Assembly (NCBI RefSeq): GCF_000204055.1 | Contig: NW_006768811.1 | Span: 374,195 to 438,194, forward strand | Direction of reading: 5' to 3' | Length of the DNA: 64,000 nucleotides | DNA from: Melampsora larici-populina 98AG31 | Taxonomy: Eukaryota > Basidiomycota > Pucciniomycetes > Pucciniales > Melampsoraceae | Shown: piece after piece, positions 45,549 through 56,096 of the stretch | Position numbering within the stretch: the first letter of the stretch is position 1 | Layout: every line of letters starts with the position of its first letter | Notes under the pieces: model-generated | The model's database searches: none | What the model saw: only the letters and a program-made list of their open reading frames with translations | Told to the model about the DNA's origin: nothing | Position numbers and translations under genes: made by a program

Positions 45549-46437
45549 AGATGTTCTTGACCTGGACAAAGTGAAGTAAAACAAATTAGGATGAGAAAAG
45601 GATGAAAACGCAGAAGAGTGACTGACTATTCAAGAATTGATGATCTTGTTCAACCAGAAGAGGTAAAGAGGTGTAGGTGTTTGTGAAACGAACGTCAACA
45701 ATCTATGAAATTTGCATGAAGGATGAATAGAGAGAAAGCTTTGTATGGTTAATGTGTGAGTTCATTACGCATGATCAGTTCTATGATGGCGTGATGAGAA
45801 GAGTCAATTTTTGACGCACCAGTAATTGGAAGAAGAATATCACTCGAAATGACGGCCAGCAGGTTTTAAAAGTTCAACTCTCGAGATGAAAAGACTTAGA
45901 CATCATTGAAGGAGGTAAGGAAGAATTGGACGGCTTTTCTCAAAGACAGATCGCATTACTAGCGCAAGACTCGAGCATCCAGATATACTTGAGGTCAAAC
46001 GCAACAATCCGTATTGAGCCATCTATAGAGACTTGTATCCCATCCAAAAACAGAAACCCTTGAGTTTCAAGAAGTGCCGGACATGTACATAGTCGCAACA
46101 GTGTCGTATCCTGGAAAGCACTGAGAGAACCCCATGGTCTAAAATGTTCGTATCTTGCGAAGAACATTTTCACGCATCAAGTTTTCCAACTTTGTAATTC
46201 ATGTTCACAAAATAAATCAAGGGGTAGTAGTGAATACCCAAACTTCGAAGTTAGTAACTAGAAGAAACGCGCAACGACCTGCTCTACTTGAGCCGAAAGA
46301 GTCCAACGAGTCATGAAAAGAACAAGAAGAACGATCAAAATAGGTTGATCGCAACCTCAGCTCACGTTGAACTTTGATCTTCTACTTCGTGGCTGATTGA
46401 TGCTATGAACAGACACTTGTCAATTTTGATTTCCCAA

Positions 46438-46570
46438 TCAGGCTCTAGCAAAGTTGAACAATCGGCTCAACATAGCAAGCTTTCCAGCTAGAAATACCCA
46501 AGTTAACTTGGTAGAGAAAGGGTCCGTAGAATTTTGCGATGATCCGTTTGCGGACATTAAAGGCCGTACA
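46438..46570 (-). pseudogene. 3' fragment of an effector-like paralogue
   Basis: Minus-strand frame SSQNSTDPFSTKLTWVFLAG and KLAMLSRLFNFARA then TGA aligns with the C-terminus of the protein at 44937-45548. Upstream the similarity stops at the junction with duplicated segment 1, so only the tail survives. Confidence 0.65.
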
Positions 46571-46586
46571 ACCCTTTGATATAGTT

Positions 46587-46990
46587 TTCAAGCCATAGGA
46601 AAGATTAGAGAGAAGTGAGGATATCTTTATTGGTTGGATTAGGATATAGGTCATGAAGGATCTTATTTGAGAAAATAGCGTGATTTGAAAGAGGGAGAAG
46701 AGTTTGGTACACTTTTGGCAGGCATTTTGGACTGTTGAGAGGTGTGCACAACATTCATGTATTTTTGGAATCTGATTTGCTATCTTTCGAGTTGATCTAT
46801 GAATTGAAAGCAAGTTGTGTTTTAGATACGACCACGATCTTTTCCTCAAGAAGGAAACTTACATCCAATGCTGTGTGAGATGTAGTAGAGTGATTGCAGG
46901 TTATTTTGAAAGTTCAAGGTACGATTACAGTCAGAGTGCTTAGTGGGGGCTGTTAGACTCATTCGAAAGGGTTCAGATTGAACCAAGAAC
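46587..46990. repeat. Segmental duplication, segment 1 copy B
   Basis: Direct-repeat partner of 43680-44060. It is followed at about 47060 by the full version of segment 2 (3' flank and gene at 47244-47976). Confidence 0.75.
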
Positions 46991-47243
46991 TTCTAATCGA
47001 ATTTGTTTTCTTCAAGTAGTAGTCTGGAATCAAAGGTTGAAGTCCTTTATCATTCAACTTTCTATGAAGCTTGATCCATCTTATTTCAACTTTGGTTCAG
47101 GAAACCAAGCTTTTCGAATTACAAAAAGAAATCACTTCAGAACTGCAAGCTAGCTCGTTTCAACAGTACAAAAAACGACGACAACAACAAGAATACAAGA
47201 ATACAACTAGAAAGAAGCAAGAATCAAGAAGACGAAGGAAAGG

Positions 47244-47976
47244 TTATCCTGAATGCATTTCACTTTCTGTCATTTCAACATCCACACCAACTTGAGCAAA
47301 CTGATTTCCATTTGGAACATCATACAACATTTTAGCCAAATCAGAATCTTGAATCGGTTCAGAAGAATGAGTTTGATCGATTTCCATCAAAGGTAAATGA
47401 TCAGAAGAACCGATACCAGATAGATCATTTTGAGATTCTTGATTTGGATTAGACAGATGTGAATGCGACCTCGCCCAAGCTTCATAAAATTTCCCTTTTG
47501 ATGGATTGTTTTGAATGGAGTCGATAAGATTTGATTGGTTTAGTTGAGATTTTATAAAATCTGATAAGGTGGATAGACGGGCTGATCTTTCTGGACTATA
47601 AAGGTATTCATAAAGCTGATCATCATTCATCATCATACCGTTTCCTATGATTTGATCAAAATTTCAAGGGAATCAAGATAGGCTTGGTCAGACGAGATCA
47701 TGGAAGGATGGGCATGGTTAGGTAAGACAAACCGTTTGGATGAGATTGAGCTTGAGGTGTAGGTACGATTGGGGTCGGGAATGATGGTTCGGGGGGTGAG
47801 GTGATGGGATTAGACATCAGACTGTCAGTGTGATGAGTGAAAGATGAACCATTTTGAAAGTTCGAATTTGATGAAGAAGACTGTAGAACGATCGATCAAA
47901 TCCAAATCATCATTAGCATTTGAAGAATTTGAAAAGAATAAAAAATCAAAAATGTCTTAACTTGATCTGGATTCAT
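47244..47976 (-). CDS. Hypothetical protein, 187 aa, acidic
   Basis: Exons 47976-47962, 47880-47733 and 47644-47244 with GT..AG introns of 81 and 88 bp keep frame throughout. The first exon encodes only Met-Asn-Pro-Asp-Gln. The N-terminal ~55 residues are Ser/Pro-rich; a helical-looking block DDQLYEYLYSPERSARLSTLSDFIKS is followed by an acidic C-terminus (MEIDQTHSSEP, DVEMTESEM). No known domain was recognised; the composition would fit a transcription co-regulator, which is a guess. A truncated duplicate of its 3' end sits at 44260-44636. Confidence 0.6.
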
Positions 47977-49340
47977 TTTTTGTTAAATCAAATCCGTTTC
48001 CTCGATAAGGTAGGGTATATGGTCAAGATCACTCGGTCTCGAATCCAATTAAGAAAGAGATAAGTGGATTGTTTCGAATTAAAGTTTGAGTAGGATTGGC
48101 TATGATGATGATGTAGGATGATGATGAAGAACCAAGCGTGGTGACAATCAAGTTTGTTGTTTTAGAGATGTAGAAAAGGAGCTTGATGAATAAAAAATAC
48201 TTGGATGGATCAACGAGAAATGCTTGGATGGATTAACGAGATGTTTGGATGAATTCCTTTTGGTTTATCTTGAAGAATACGTCAAAACTTTAACTCTCTC
48301 ACCTTCTTGAATCTCTATCCTGTACCTCTTTTAAACACTCCTCATTCTTTTCGTTGACTGAGGTTCTACGCAAAAATGTTCATTGGACCTTTAATCATTT
48401 GTCAATTGCACAACTGACTTCTTCCTCTGACAAACCTACCTAAATGCGTGAACTCTTACTTCAGTCATCCAAATGGTGTAATGTGGGTTAAGTGTATCGG
48501 TTACCTCTGAATCCTGATAGTGCAAGGGAAAGTAATACTAATAGGACTAATTCTGAAGTTAAGCGGTCCATTTCTTAACCGGAAAATGTAAAGACAATTC
48601 ATCCGACCTTCACAGTTGGATATGCTGATAATTTACAAAGACAGCCAATGGAAAATAAATAATGAAATGCTTGGAGCAGGTAGTCAATTTATTTGAGATT
48701 CTTTCGATTTCAGTAAAAGATTTCTTGCTCGAGATCATGTTCATGGTCAATAAATCCCTCATTGTCCGACAATGAAGATCTTCTTCCACATTTGCCCAGG
48801 AATCATTCACTTTTAGTTGACTTTGGTTTGTTAGTCTTTTGATCCTGGTCTCCTTATCCCAGAGCCATGTGATATGTTCTTTTTGGTGTTGTCTTTTTGT
48901 TTCACAGAGGCTCGTGACAAGACAGCAGGCTGAAAGAGAGAATTGTAGAAACATTTGAATGTGAGGTTCCAAATTTCAATCCTGAAGTCAGCTTTCAATG
49001 TTTATGGCGCAATATAGGACACTGAATATGTAGCCCCAACCAAGCCCCAGTGTCTTTCTGGAGCCTAGATGTATTTTTTTTTACAAAAATGTATGTTGTG
49101 AAACCTGGAGCCAAAAAACCAACTTTGTCTGAATTTTCTTCATTTTTTTGTTTGCATGTTGCTTATGATCTTGGAGCCAAAACCATTTATTTTTTGCCCA
49201 AGAATTCATATACCTTGTGTCTACCAAGCAATTCCACTTTCATAATATCTTCAACTGATCCCAGAATCACCAGTCTCAGAGAATCATCTAGGATTGATCA
49301 CACAATGCTCTTCAGGGTGTCTCCCATGTTCCAGTACAGT
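47977..49340. other. Gene-free stretch before LINE-2
   Basis: The left part should contain the promoter of the 187-aa gene. A minus-strand open frame at 48610-48972 (120 codons) has no recognisable motif. Nothing else is supported. Confidence 0.35.
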
Positions 49341-49353
49341 TCATTTTTACAAG
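49341..49353 (+). repeat. LINE-2 target-site duplication, 3' side
   Basis: TCATTTTTACAAG directly before the T run; repeated at 55312-55324. Confidence 0.93.
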
Positions 49354-49549
49354 TTTTTTTTTTTTTTTTTTTTTCATGGTTTTAAGTGTTCTTTCAGTCC
49401 TAAGACTATCGAACACTCTGCACTTATTTCTAGTACCGGTAAAAACCCTGTGGCTGTTCAGGGAAAAGGTAACTAGTGGCTGTTTGGTGTGCGTGTACAT
49501 AGGGTTTTACAAATGGTTCAAGGCGATGAGGGCACGTAGATGGAGGATT

Positions 49550-52500
49550 TTACTCCAGGGGAAATTGAGCGTCCGGAGGATGGGGCACGTCAGTGACGGT
49601 AGCCCAGACCCATCTGTTCTGGAAGCGCCAGGTCGAGTTGCAATATGTTGCGATGGCTTTGAAGGCTTTGGTGTTGGACAGAAGTGTTCTGTTCATTCTG
49701 ACTCCTAATTCGAGAGCTGTTCTCTCGAGTCTTGCGCGATGTTGTTTGTATCTATGGCATATAAAGAGGAAATGTTCAACCGTTTCAAGACCCTCCTGGC
49801 ACTCACAGGTGGGGTCGACTGGTTGGCGGAAGCGGTTGAGGTAGGTGTTTAGCGGCGCGTGGCCTGATCTGAGTTGTGAAATCGTGGCAATTTCGTGTTT
49901 CATTAGGCGTGAGATGCTGTCCAAATGTTTCTTCGGGTTGGGCTTCTGTCCTAAACGTTTGATGTCGTCATTGCTGAACGTTTCGGTTTGCGTTGTCTTC
50001 CATTCTTTGATGGCTGATAAAAAGGACGCCGTGTTCGGCAAGCTCGTGAAAGTGTTAGGTAGGCTCTTCTTGGCGAGGGAGTTGGCGAGTTTATCAACAG
50101 CTTCGTTTCCTGGGACCCCAGCGTGTCCAGGACACCATCGGATGTTGATCTTCAGTTGAGGATGACTGTGACTTAAGGTATGGAGGAGGTCAAACGTGCT
50201 TTTGCGGTTGTCTAAAGAGGAGAGCGAGGATGAGTCAGAGCTTAAGTCTTTGACTACACCTTGGTTATCGAGTAATAGTGTTGCTCGGCGCGTATGGTTT
50301 TTAGCCATTTCGAGGATGAGCTGTAATCCTAATTGGACCCCTCGATATTCGGCCTGGTAAATACCATGCGAACGGGCGGGACCTAAGGCGGCAGATTTTG
50401 ATGTTCTGTTGTTAGCACACCACGCTGCTGCGGCGGTGTTCTTGCTCGGAATTCTGGATCCGTCCGTGAAGATGACAATGTGTGTATCCGTGGGTAGGAG
50501 GCGAATGGCGTTGGCCTTTGCGACTGCCTCGTCTGGTTGAAGGAGGGTGGAGTAGTTAGTTGGTCTGATGAGCAATGATGCCGGGTCTACCGGGAGTTGT
50601 GTGATGTGTTCCTTGAAGCGCGTGCACAGTTGATGTTGGAAGAAGTTGTCGAATGGGTCTTTGTGACTCTTGGCCTGGGAGAGTTGAGCCTGCTGTATGA
50701 TCTGGAAAAGTGGGTGCGATCTAGGTTTGGTCAGTGATCTGGCCATGAAGCTGAGTATTCTGCCTTGTAGCCTTGCCCTTGCGGGTGTGAGGTTAAGGTC
50801 GTGGAGTAGGAAGACTGAAGGAGTCGTGTTGAGTGCTCCTAGGGCCGCTCTGGCACATGTCAATTCGATGGTGGTCATCTGATCGATGAAGTACGTTGGG
50901 GGTTCAGTGGGTAGCCATGCCATGACGCCGTAATCGGTGGCTGAATGGATCGTTGTTGTGATGAGAGTTTTGAGGAGTTTGGGCGGAATTCCCCAACCTG
51001 TTTTCGACAGGCCAGCTAGGAATCCAGCTCGCTGTCGGCCTTTGGCGACTACGTTGAGCCTATGTTGTTTAAAGGTCAGCTTTTTGTCAATCATAATGCC
51101 TAACCACTTAGCTGCAGTGGCTGGGGCGATTTTCTTCCTGTCCGCGAAGTCTATTGTGGGTGGGTGGTCGTGGTCCGAGTCTTGTAGAGAGAACATGACC
51201 CAGAACGTTTTTTTGGTGTCGAAGATGGCACCGTGTCTTCGTGCCCAGAGTTGCTGTCTGAAAGACAAGGTTAACATCTGTGATCGTAGTTGGTGGGAGT
51301 CGGGTGCCGATGAAAGAAGGACCACGTCATCGACGAATCCCAGTGCAGTTGCTGAAGAGATGTTGTCAGTGGTTTCAAGGAGTGATGAGTTGTATAAGAG
51401 GTAAAGGAGAGGGGAAAGGGGCGACCCCTGGGGTAGGCCATGGTTTAGTTCAAAGTGCTGGGACTCAAACCCGTTGAAGGTGAGGGTGGTCGTCCTGTCC
51501 GTTAAGAAGTCGTGGATGAGGTTGAGGGTCTGGGAGTTGATTCCTTTCCTCTCGAGTGTGTCTAGAAGGCGAGGGTGGTGGACCGAGGGGAAAGCTGACT
51601 TGACGTCGGCAAAGAGTCCCCCCACCACGTTGCCCTTGGCCCATTCACGCTTGATCCAGGAGACCAGGTGAACAAGCGCTTCCTGGCTCGATCGGTTGGG
51701 TCTTCCGCCGTAGTGCCCAGAGTGAAGTAGGTGGTGTCGTTCGACCTGAGCCGACAGGTGTAAGGTGAGGAGCTTTTCGAAAAACTTCCCCAGCGTTGTC
51801 AGTAGAGCAATGGGTCTGTATGCAGAGGCTTGGGTGTAATCAGCCTTGCCCGGTTTTGGGATCATCACCGTCACGGCTGATTTCCAAGCGCGCGGGACAA
51901 AACCTGTCAGCGCAATACACTGAAAGAGGACCTTTACGTGTCGTTTGACTTGCTCCCAAATCATTCTCCAAACCCAGTTCTGAATTCCATCAGGGCCTGG
52001 GGCTTTCATTGGTGGGCTGCCGTTGACGACTGATTTTAGCGTTTCATGAGTGATTGATGAGTGAAATGTTGGCGTGATTTTGATTGTTGAGCGTTGGTCG
52101 TTCCCTATTGGGAATGCAAGATGGGCTGTATCCTCTAGCTGACACGGAGCCGTGGCTACACATGTGGCCGAGAATAGCGCTGATGCCTTCTCTTCGTTCG
52201 TGGCGCAAGTTTTCCCATCAGGAGTGATGATGGTACTAACCAGGGATGATGGCTTCCTTCCAGAGGCTGCTCGCTTGGCTTGGAAGAGGGTCTGGTGGTC
52301 TAGACCTGACAGGTAGAGTCGCCAGGAGTTCTCTTTTGCTTTGTCGATTGCTTGATTAAATTTGTTACGGGCTTTTTTGTAGGCCGATCTTGCTTCTTCC
52401 GTCCTCTCTTTCTTGAGTGTCCGCCTTAGTCGAGTTGCCTCTTTACGCAGGGGTTCGAGGATTTCGGGCTTCCACCACTCCTTGTGCTTGCCAGATGTGG

Positions 52501-53452
52501 ATTTCCGTGGAGAGTGTTCGTTGAGGGCCGCGAGGACTGTGTCCCGTAGTTCCTGATCAAAGTCTTCCACGTCCTCTCTGGAGAGTAGAGGGCGTAGCTT
52601 TGGGAGGCTTTGAGCTATCTCAGTTTGTAGCGAGATTGGACATACCTTGTGCCAGTTCTTACGCTTGTCGTCGGTGGGATGGTGTGGTGTGACTGTTTGT
52701 TTCGTGTTGAAGGTCGTGATGATAGATTGGTGGTCGGAGTTGTGGTTGGTCAGGTCATCTTCGTCGATGAAGCACGTGATCGTGGCTTCATCAAAGGATT
52801 CGTTGGCCCATACCAGGTCGATTGAGGTACCTGAGGTATTTGCCGATCCTACACCGAAGGTGGGCCTACCCTTTGGTGAGCGCAGGTTAAGGCCCCACTC
52901 CAGCATTAGGTCAATCAAACACGCCGCGTCTTTGTCGTCTGTTGTGCTGTGCGTGGGGTTCCATAAGGGTGAGTGGAGGTTGGAGTCGGTGGTACAGACT
53001 GTTGGGAGGCGCTGGAGCTCGGAGGGTATGAATTTCATCATGTCTTCAAAAGCTTCAAAACCTATGAATGTAGATGGTTGGTTGTACACATTAGCTAAGA
53101 GAAAGGTAAAGTCTCCAATTGTGATTACGCATGCTGCGAGATCACGGGAGGGTGAGTGGATGGGGTTGAGCTTAGCCCCGAGGTCCTGTCTTATGTACAA
53201 GCAAGCTCGAGGTCTGTCGTCTCTGGAAAGTGTTTTTGGGACTGGGCTAACAAGTGTCCAGCCCTTCTGGTTAGGGGGAAGGTTGTCAAAGGGGTTCGGC
53301 CATGGTTCTTGGATGGCTATGATGGAAAAAAGGTTGGTGATGGATGAATTAAAAAGGGAGTTCATGATGTGTTTTGATCGCCAGCAATTCAGCTGTAGTA
53401 TTGCGGCTGTGTCTTTAATATTGAGTTGTTCCTTCAATCGTTGTATCAACAT
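49550..53452 (-). CDS. LINE-2 ORF2: endonuclease, reverse transcriptase and RNase H
   Basis: 1300 residues with no stop. Endonuclease domain (about 15-245): LQLNCWRSKHIMN, IAIQEPWPNPFD, CTTDSNLHSPLWNP, SIDLVWAN, HNSDHQSI. Reverse transcriptase (about 500-770): RAWKSAVTVMIPKPGKAD, YRPIALLTTLGKFFEK, LFADVKSAFPSVHH, NHGLPQGSPLSPLLYLLYN and the active-site GFVDDVVLLS. RNase H (about 1030-1150): IVIFTDGSRIPS, YQAEYRGVQLGLQL, LLLDNQGVV, RWCPGHAGVPGNEAVDKLA. A C-terminal Cys/His cluster (CECQEGLETVEHFLFIC) may bind RNA. The enzyme nicks target DNA and reverse-transcribes element RNA at the nick. All catalytic residues that can be judged are present. ATG overlaps the ORF1 stop (ATGTTGA). Confidence 0.95.
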   Translation of the reverse strand: MLIQRLKEQLNIKDTAAILQLNCWRSKHIMNSLFNSSITNLFSIIAIQEPWPNPFDNLPPNQKGWTLVSPVPKTLSRDDRPRACLYIRQDLGAKLNPIHSPSRDLAACVITIGDFTFLLANVYNQPSTFIGFEAFEDMMKFIPSELQRLPTVCTTDSNLHSPLWNPTHSTTDDKDAACLIDLMLEWGLNLRSPKGRPTFGVGSANTSGTSIDLVWANESFDEATITCFIDEDDLTNHNSDHQSIITTFNTKQTVTPHHPTDDKRKNWHKVCPISLQTEIAQSLPKLRPLLSREDVEDFDQELRDTVLAALNEHSPRKSTSGKHKEWWKPEILEPLRKEATRLRRTLKKERTEEARSAYKKARNKFNQAIDKAKENSWRLYLSGLDHQTLFQAKRAASGRKPSSLVSTIITPDGKTCATNEEKASALFSATCVATAPCQLEDTAHLAFPIGNDQRSTIKITPTFHSSITHETLKSVVNGSPPMKAPGPDGIQNWVWRMIWEQVKRHVKVLFQCIALTGFVPRAWKSAVTVMIPKPGKADYTQASAYRPIALLTTLGKFFEKLLTLHLSAQVERHHLLHSGHYGGRPNRSSQEALVHLVSWIKREWAKGNVVGGLFADVKSAFPSVHHPRLLDTLERKGINSQTLNLIHDFLTDRTTTLTFNGFESQHFELNHGLPQGSPLSPLLYLLYNSSLLETTDNISSATALGFVDDVVLLSSAPDSHQLRSQMLTLSFRQQLWARRHGAIFDTKKTFWVMFSLQDSDHDHPPTIDFADRKKIAPATAAKWLGIMIDKKLTFKQHRLNVVAKGRQRAGFLAGLSKTGWGIPPKLLKTLITTTIHSATDYGVMAWLPTEPPTYFIDQMTTIELTCARAALGALNTTPSVFLLHDLNLTPARARLQGRILSFMARSLTKPRSHPLFQIIQQAQLSQAKSHKDPFDNFFQHQLCTRFKEHITQLPVDPASLLIRPTNYSTLLQPDEAVAKANAIRLLPTDTHIVIFTDGSRIPSKNTAAAAWCANNRTSKSAALGPARSHGIYQAEYRGVQLGLQLILEMAKNHTRRATLLLDNQGVVKDLSSDSSSLSSLDNRKSTFDLLHTLSHSHPQLKINIRWCPGHAGVPGNEAVDKLANSLAKKSLPNTFTSLPNTASFLSAIKEWKTTQTETFSNDDIKRLGQKPNPKKHLDSISRLMKHEIATISQLRSGHAPLNTYLNRFRQPVDPTCECQEGLETVEHFLFICHRYKQHRARLERTALELGVRMNRTLLSNTKAFKAIATYCNSTWRFQNRWVWATVTDVPHPPDAQFPLE

Positions 53453-55131
53453 TGATTGGAGGATTCTGGTTGGTCAATGACGATGAGGTGAGAGGATTCC
53501 TCTTGCCTCCTTGGGATCTGATTCCCGATCCTTGTCGAGCAAGTGATCGAGAATGGGTGGTGTAAGAACCCTTGGTGGTTGTCTTTGAAGAGACGGGGAA
53601 GGTTTGCCTGAGGGTCAGCTTTGAGCTTGCCTCTTGCACACGCAGTGCATTTTAGAGGGAGGGTGCCCTTTACCGGGCAGCTGTGAGCTAAGTGGGGCCC
53701 TGCGCACGTAGGGCACATAGGCGGGATGGGGCACGCGGATGCGGTGTGCCCAACACCCTGACAGTTGTAGCAGCGAGTAGGTGGAGGCCCACTCAGTTCG
53801 GTGCGATGCCTGCCTCTGCCTTGCCAGACCTTGGTGCGAGCGGCATGAGATGCCTGTTCAAGGGTTTTGAAGCCGATGAGGAGGGATGAGTGTTTCTTCA
53901 ATGGGTCCTCTGAAGTGTCTTTCTTCAGCCACCTGACGAAGAGAGCTTCATCAAGTAGAGAGCCATTGCACGTCTTAAGGAGATCAATATCCTCCTGACG
54001 AGTGGGGTTGAAGGTGGTCGGGATCCCGTGGACGATGATGGAGTAGATCTCCTGTTTGATTGAGAGATTGGCCGATATCTTTGGTAACCAGGCCTCAGCC
54101 TGCGCCTTCAGGGCTTGGGCTTGTTTCTGGTTGTCTGTGTATAAGACCAGATTGCCAGAGGGGTGGCGATGGACGTTCCTGATCTCGATCTCGTTCGGGT
54201 CATCTGGCTTGAGTTTTATTTTATTCGTCTTTAGTTGGACGTTAAAATACTTGATCAGCTCAGGAATCGATTTCTCACTACCAGCTATATTTGCTGGGTC
54301 AAGCTGGTTGAGCGTGATGGAGTGGTCCGGGCGGTTCTTGGGGGTGGCTCTGGGCGGTTGGCGATTCGTCTTTGCAGACTGAGGTTGTTGTTGTTGGGGT
54401 GCGTGCTTGGACTCGGCTGAGGCGTATGATTTGCCCGTCGGTTGTTGGTTCGTGGTTTTTTGGCCCGTGGGAGAAGCTGTTCCCAGTTTTGCCAGTTGTT
54501 CTACAACCAGGTCCAACTTGTCTGATATAGTTGAGACTCGGAAGTCGAATTGAGAGGAGGGGGAGATGGAGGGGTTGGGGTTGGTCTGGCGACCTGGTTC
54601 GAAAACCACGCGCCTGGCCTCATTGATACTGGCCTGTTCTTGGATCAGGCCGGCCAAGAGTAGGATGTCGGCTGCTGAGTCAACATCTACCTTGACCGAC
54701 TTGCTCGACTTGAGCTTTGGGATCAGGGTGGCCTTTGACACCTCTATGAGCCGTTTGATAAGGACAGTGATGGGCTTGGAGCAGGGATCTGAGCCCCCAG
54801 GGAAGAGCTTTGCGATACGAGCCGACCTGGGGGTGCTCGTGATCTCGTCCACCTCATCCAGCGTGCTAGGAGTGGGGGCTACGGTTCGAGTCCGTTTCCT
54901 TGACTTTTCCGCAGGAGTCGATGTGGCCGATGTGGGGCCAATCAGAGCATCCGGGGGGATGACTGCCTTCTGCAGACCAGAAGGAGGGCGTGGGGTGAGG
55001 GTGAGCGTCTTGGATTGACCCGTCAGGTCAGACGCCACCACCGCTTCGTCGGTCGTAGACTGATCGTCCATAGGAGCCAGTCCGTCCTGCCGATCCAGGT
55101 CAGGCGGGTCGCCGTCCATCCTATCGTCCAT
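53446..55131 (-). CDS. LINE-2 ORF1: Gag-like RNA-binding protein
   Basis: 561 residues. Long Ser/Thr/Pro/Lys-rich N-terminal half, a central conserved part (LYTDNQKQAQALKAQAEAWL, SIIVHGIPTTFNP, EALFVRWLKK, LIGFKTLEQASHAART) resembling the RRM-like fold of LINE Gag proteins, then zinc knuckles CYNCQGVGHTASAC and CPTCAGPHLAHSC. Expected to coat element RNA. Its TGA overlaps the ORF2 ATG, suggesting stop-restart translation of ORF2. Confidence 0.92.
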   Translation of the reverse strand: MDDRMDGDPPDLDRQDGLAPMDDQSTTDEAVVASDLTGQSKTLTLTPRPPSGLQKAVIPPDALIGPTSATSTPAEKSRKRTRTVAPTPSTLDEVDEITSTPRSARIAKLFPGGSDPCSKPITVLIKRLIEVSKATLIPKLKSSKSVKVDVDSAADILLLAGLIQEQASINEARRVVFEPGRQTNPNPSISPSSQFDFRVSTISDKLDLVVEQLAKLGTASPTGQKTTNQQPTGKSYASAESKHAPQQQQPQSAKTNRQPPRATPKNRPDHSITLNQLDPANIAGSEKSIPELIKYFNVQLKTNKIKLKPDDPNEIEIRNVHRHPSGNLVLYTDNQKQAQALKAQAEAWLPKISANLSIKQEIYSIIVHGIPTTFNPTRQEDIDLLKTCNGSLLDEALFVRWLKKDTSEDPLKKHSSLLIGFKTLEQASHAARTKVWQGRGRHRTELSGPPPTRCYNCQGVGHTASACPIPPMCPTCAGPHLAHSCPVKGTLPLKCTACARGKLKADPQANLPRLFKDNHQGFLHHPFSITCSTRIGNQIPRRQEESSHLIVIDQPESSNQC

Positions 55132-55311
55132 GCTGAGACCAAGCTATGGATCGAGAGCGATAAAGGAGGAGAGAGAGAGATAAGAGGTGGGGGATTTGAT
55201 GATGAAGCTGAAAAAGTTAGGATAATGAGAAAAAATCTGTGGATGGCTGCTTGCGCAGTCACGGAGGTGGTCACGTGACTAAATTTGAAAATTTGGTTCG
55301 GGACAGAATCC

Positions 55312-55324
55312 TCATTTTTACAAG
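55312..55324 (+). repeat. LINE-2 target-site duplication, 5' side
   Basis: TCATTTTTACAAG, identical to 49341-49353. Confidence 0.93.
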
Positions 55325-55934
55325 TCAATGGCTTACCAAGATGAAACACCTTGATTTCTAGCATATACACATTTATCCCTGCAATTGATACACCCCATCT
55401 CTTCTGTTTCACTCAGCAGGATCTTACCAGGTCAGAAGAAGGTATGTGATCTATGAAAAAAGGCTTTGTGGTTTAGAAGGTTCTACATGCCAAAATAAGG
55501 CTCTTAATGCTTTTTGACTACTTGGAGCCAAATTGGCCAAAGCATTGAGCCTTTGAGAAATGTTTGCTGTGGAATTGGAGTGAGGGCAGAAAACCCTCTA
55601 CACCACAAGGACATTCGGATGTCCTTGGGATGCCCGTTTTTTTTTGCAGGCGGACGGGCGTCCTGACGGAGCGCTCTGCAAGACTCTGCCTCGGACATCG
55701 GAGGTCGGACTTCCAAAATTGGTCCGTAGGCAGGCCTGATGAACCCCTGGTGAGAGATCTGTCGGCATCGGGGAGGGCTGTCGTGAGGACGCCAGCAGCG
55801 GAGATATCCCAAGGAAAGCTTCACGCTACCCTTCAAGGATCGCTCCTGACATTTTCGGGAGACGCGTCAGACTCTCTGTAGATGACCGGCTGGAGGCATC
55901 TACAGGACAATCTATATGGTGTCTTCAAGACATC
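55325..55934. other. Gene-free stretch with a GC-rich, hairpin-rich patch
   Basis: From about 55590 to 55915 the sequence is clearly GC-richer than its surroundings and holds several short inverted repeats: AAGGACATTCGGATGTCCTT, CTGACATTTTCGGGAGACGCGTCAG-type pairing near 55847-55870, and TGTAGATG with CATCTACA (55878-55903). No coding potential is recognised. It may be a non-autonomous repeat or a structured RNA. Confidence 0.35.
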
Positions 55935-56096
55935 AGGGGCTCTCAAACCTGACCCGGTTTCAAAAAACCCAGTTGACCCAGTTGACTTTTTGGCTGGGAG
56001 CTGTCAATAAATGTCAAATTTATATACAAAGTTACTGCCAAAAAGTCAACTGGGTCAACTGGGTTTTTGAAAACCGGGTCAGGTTTGAGAGCCCCT
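55935..56096. mobile_element. 162-bp palindromic MITE
   Basis: Inverted repeats of about 60 bp (AGGGGCTCTCAAACCTGACC at the left end and its complement at the right) surround a ~40-bp AT-rich centre. ATC lies on both flanks (55932-55934, 56097-56099), a possible 3-bp target duplication. It can fold into a near-perfect hairpin. Superfamily not assigned. Confidence 0.8.

Larger units (their letters stand above)
49354..55311 (-). mobile_element. LINE-2: full-length, intact non-LTR retrotransposon
   Basis: Minus-strand element of 5958 bp: 180-bp 5' leader, ORF1, ORF2, about 200-bp 3' UTR and a 21-nt poly(A) (49354-49374 as T on plus), flanked by a perfect 13-bp duplication. Both ORFs are uninterrupted, so it is a candidate for recent or present activity. 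Base composition is richer in GC than the surroundings and than LINE-1. Confidence 0.95.

Noticed and set aside
48610..48972. 120-codon minus-strand frame
   Set aside because: No recognised motif, composition like neighbouring non-coding DNA, no supporting splice pattern.
52647..53480. 277-codon plus-strand frame antisense to LINE-2
   Set aside because: Lies fully opposite the intact ORF2 endonuclease region and has no motif of its own; a frame shadow of GC-rich coding sequence.
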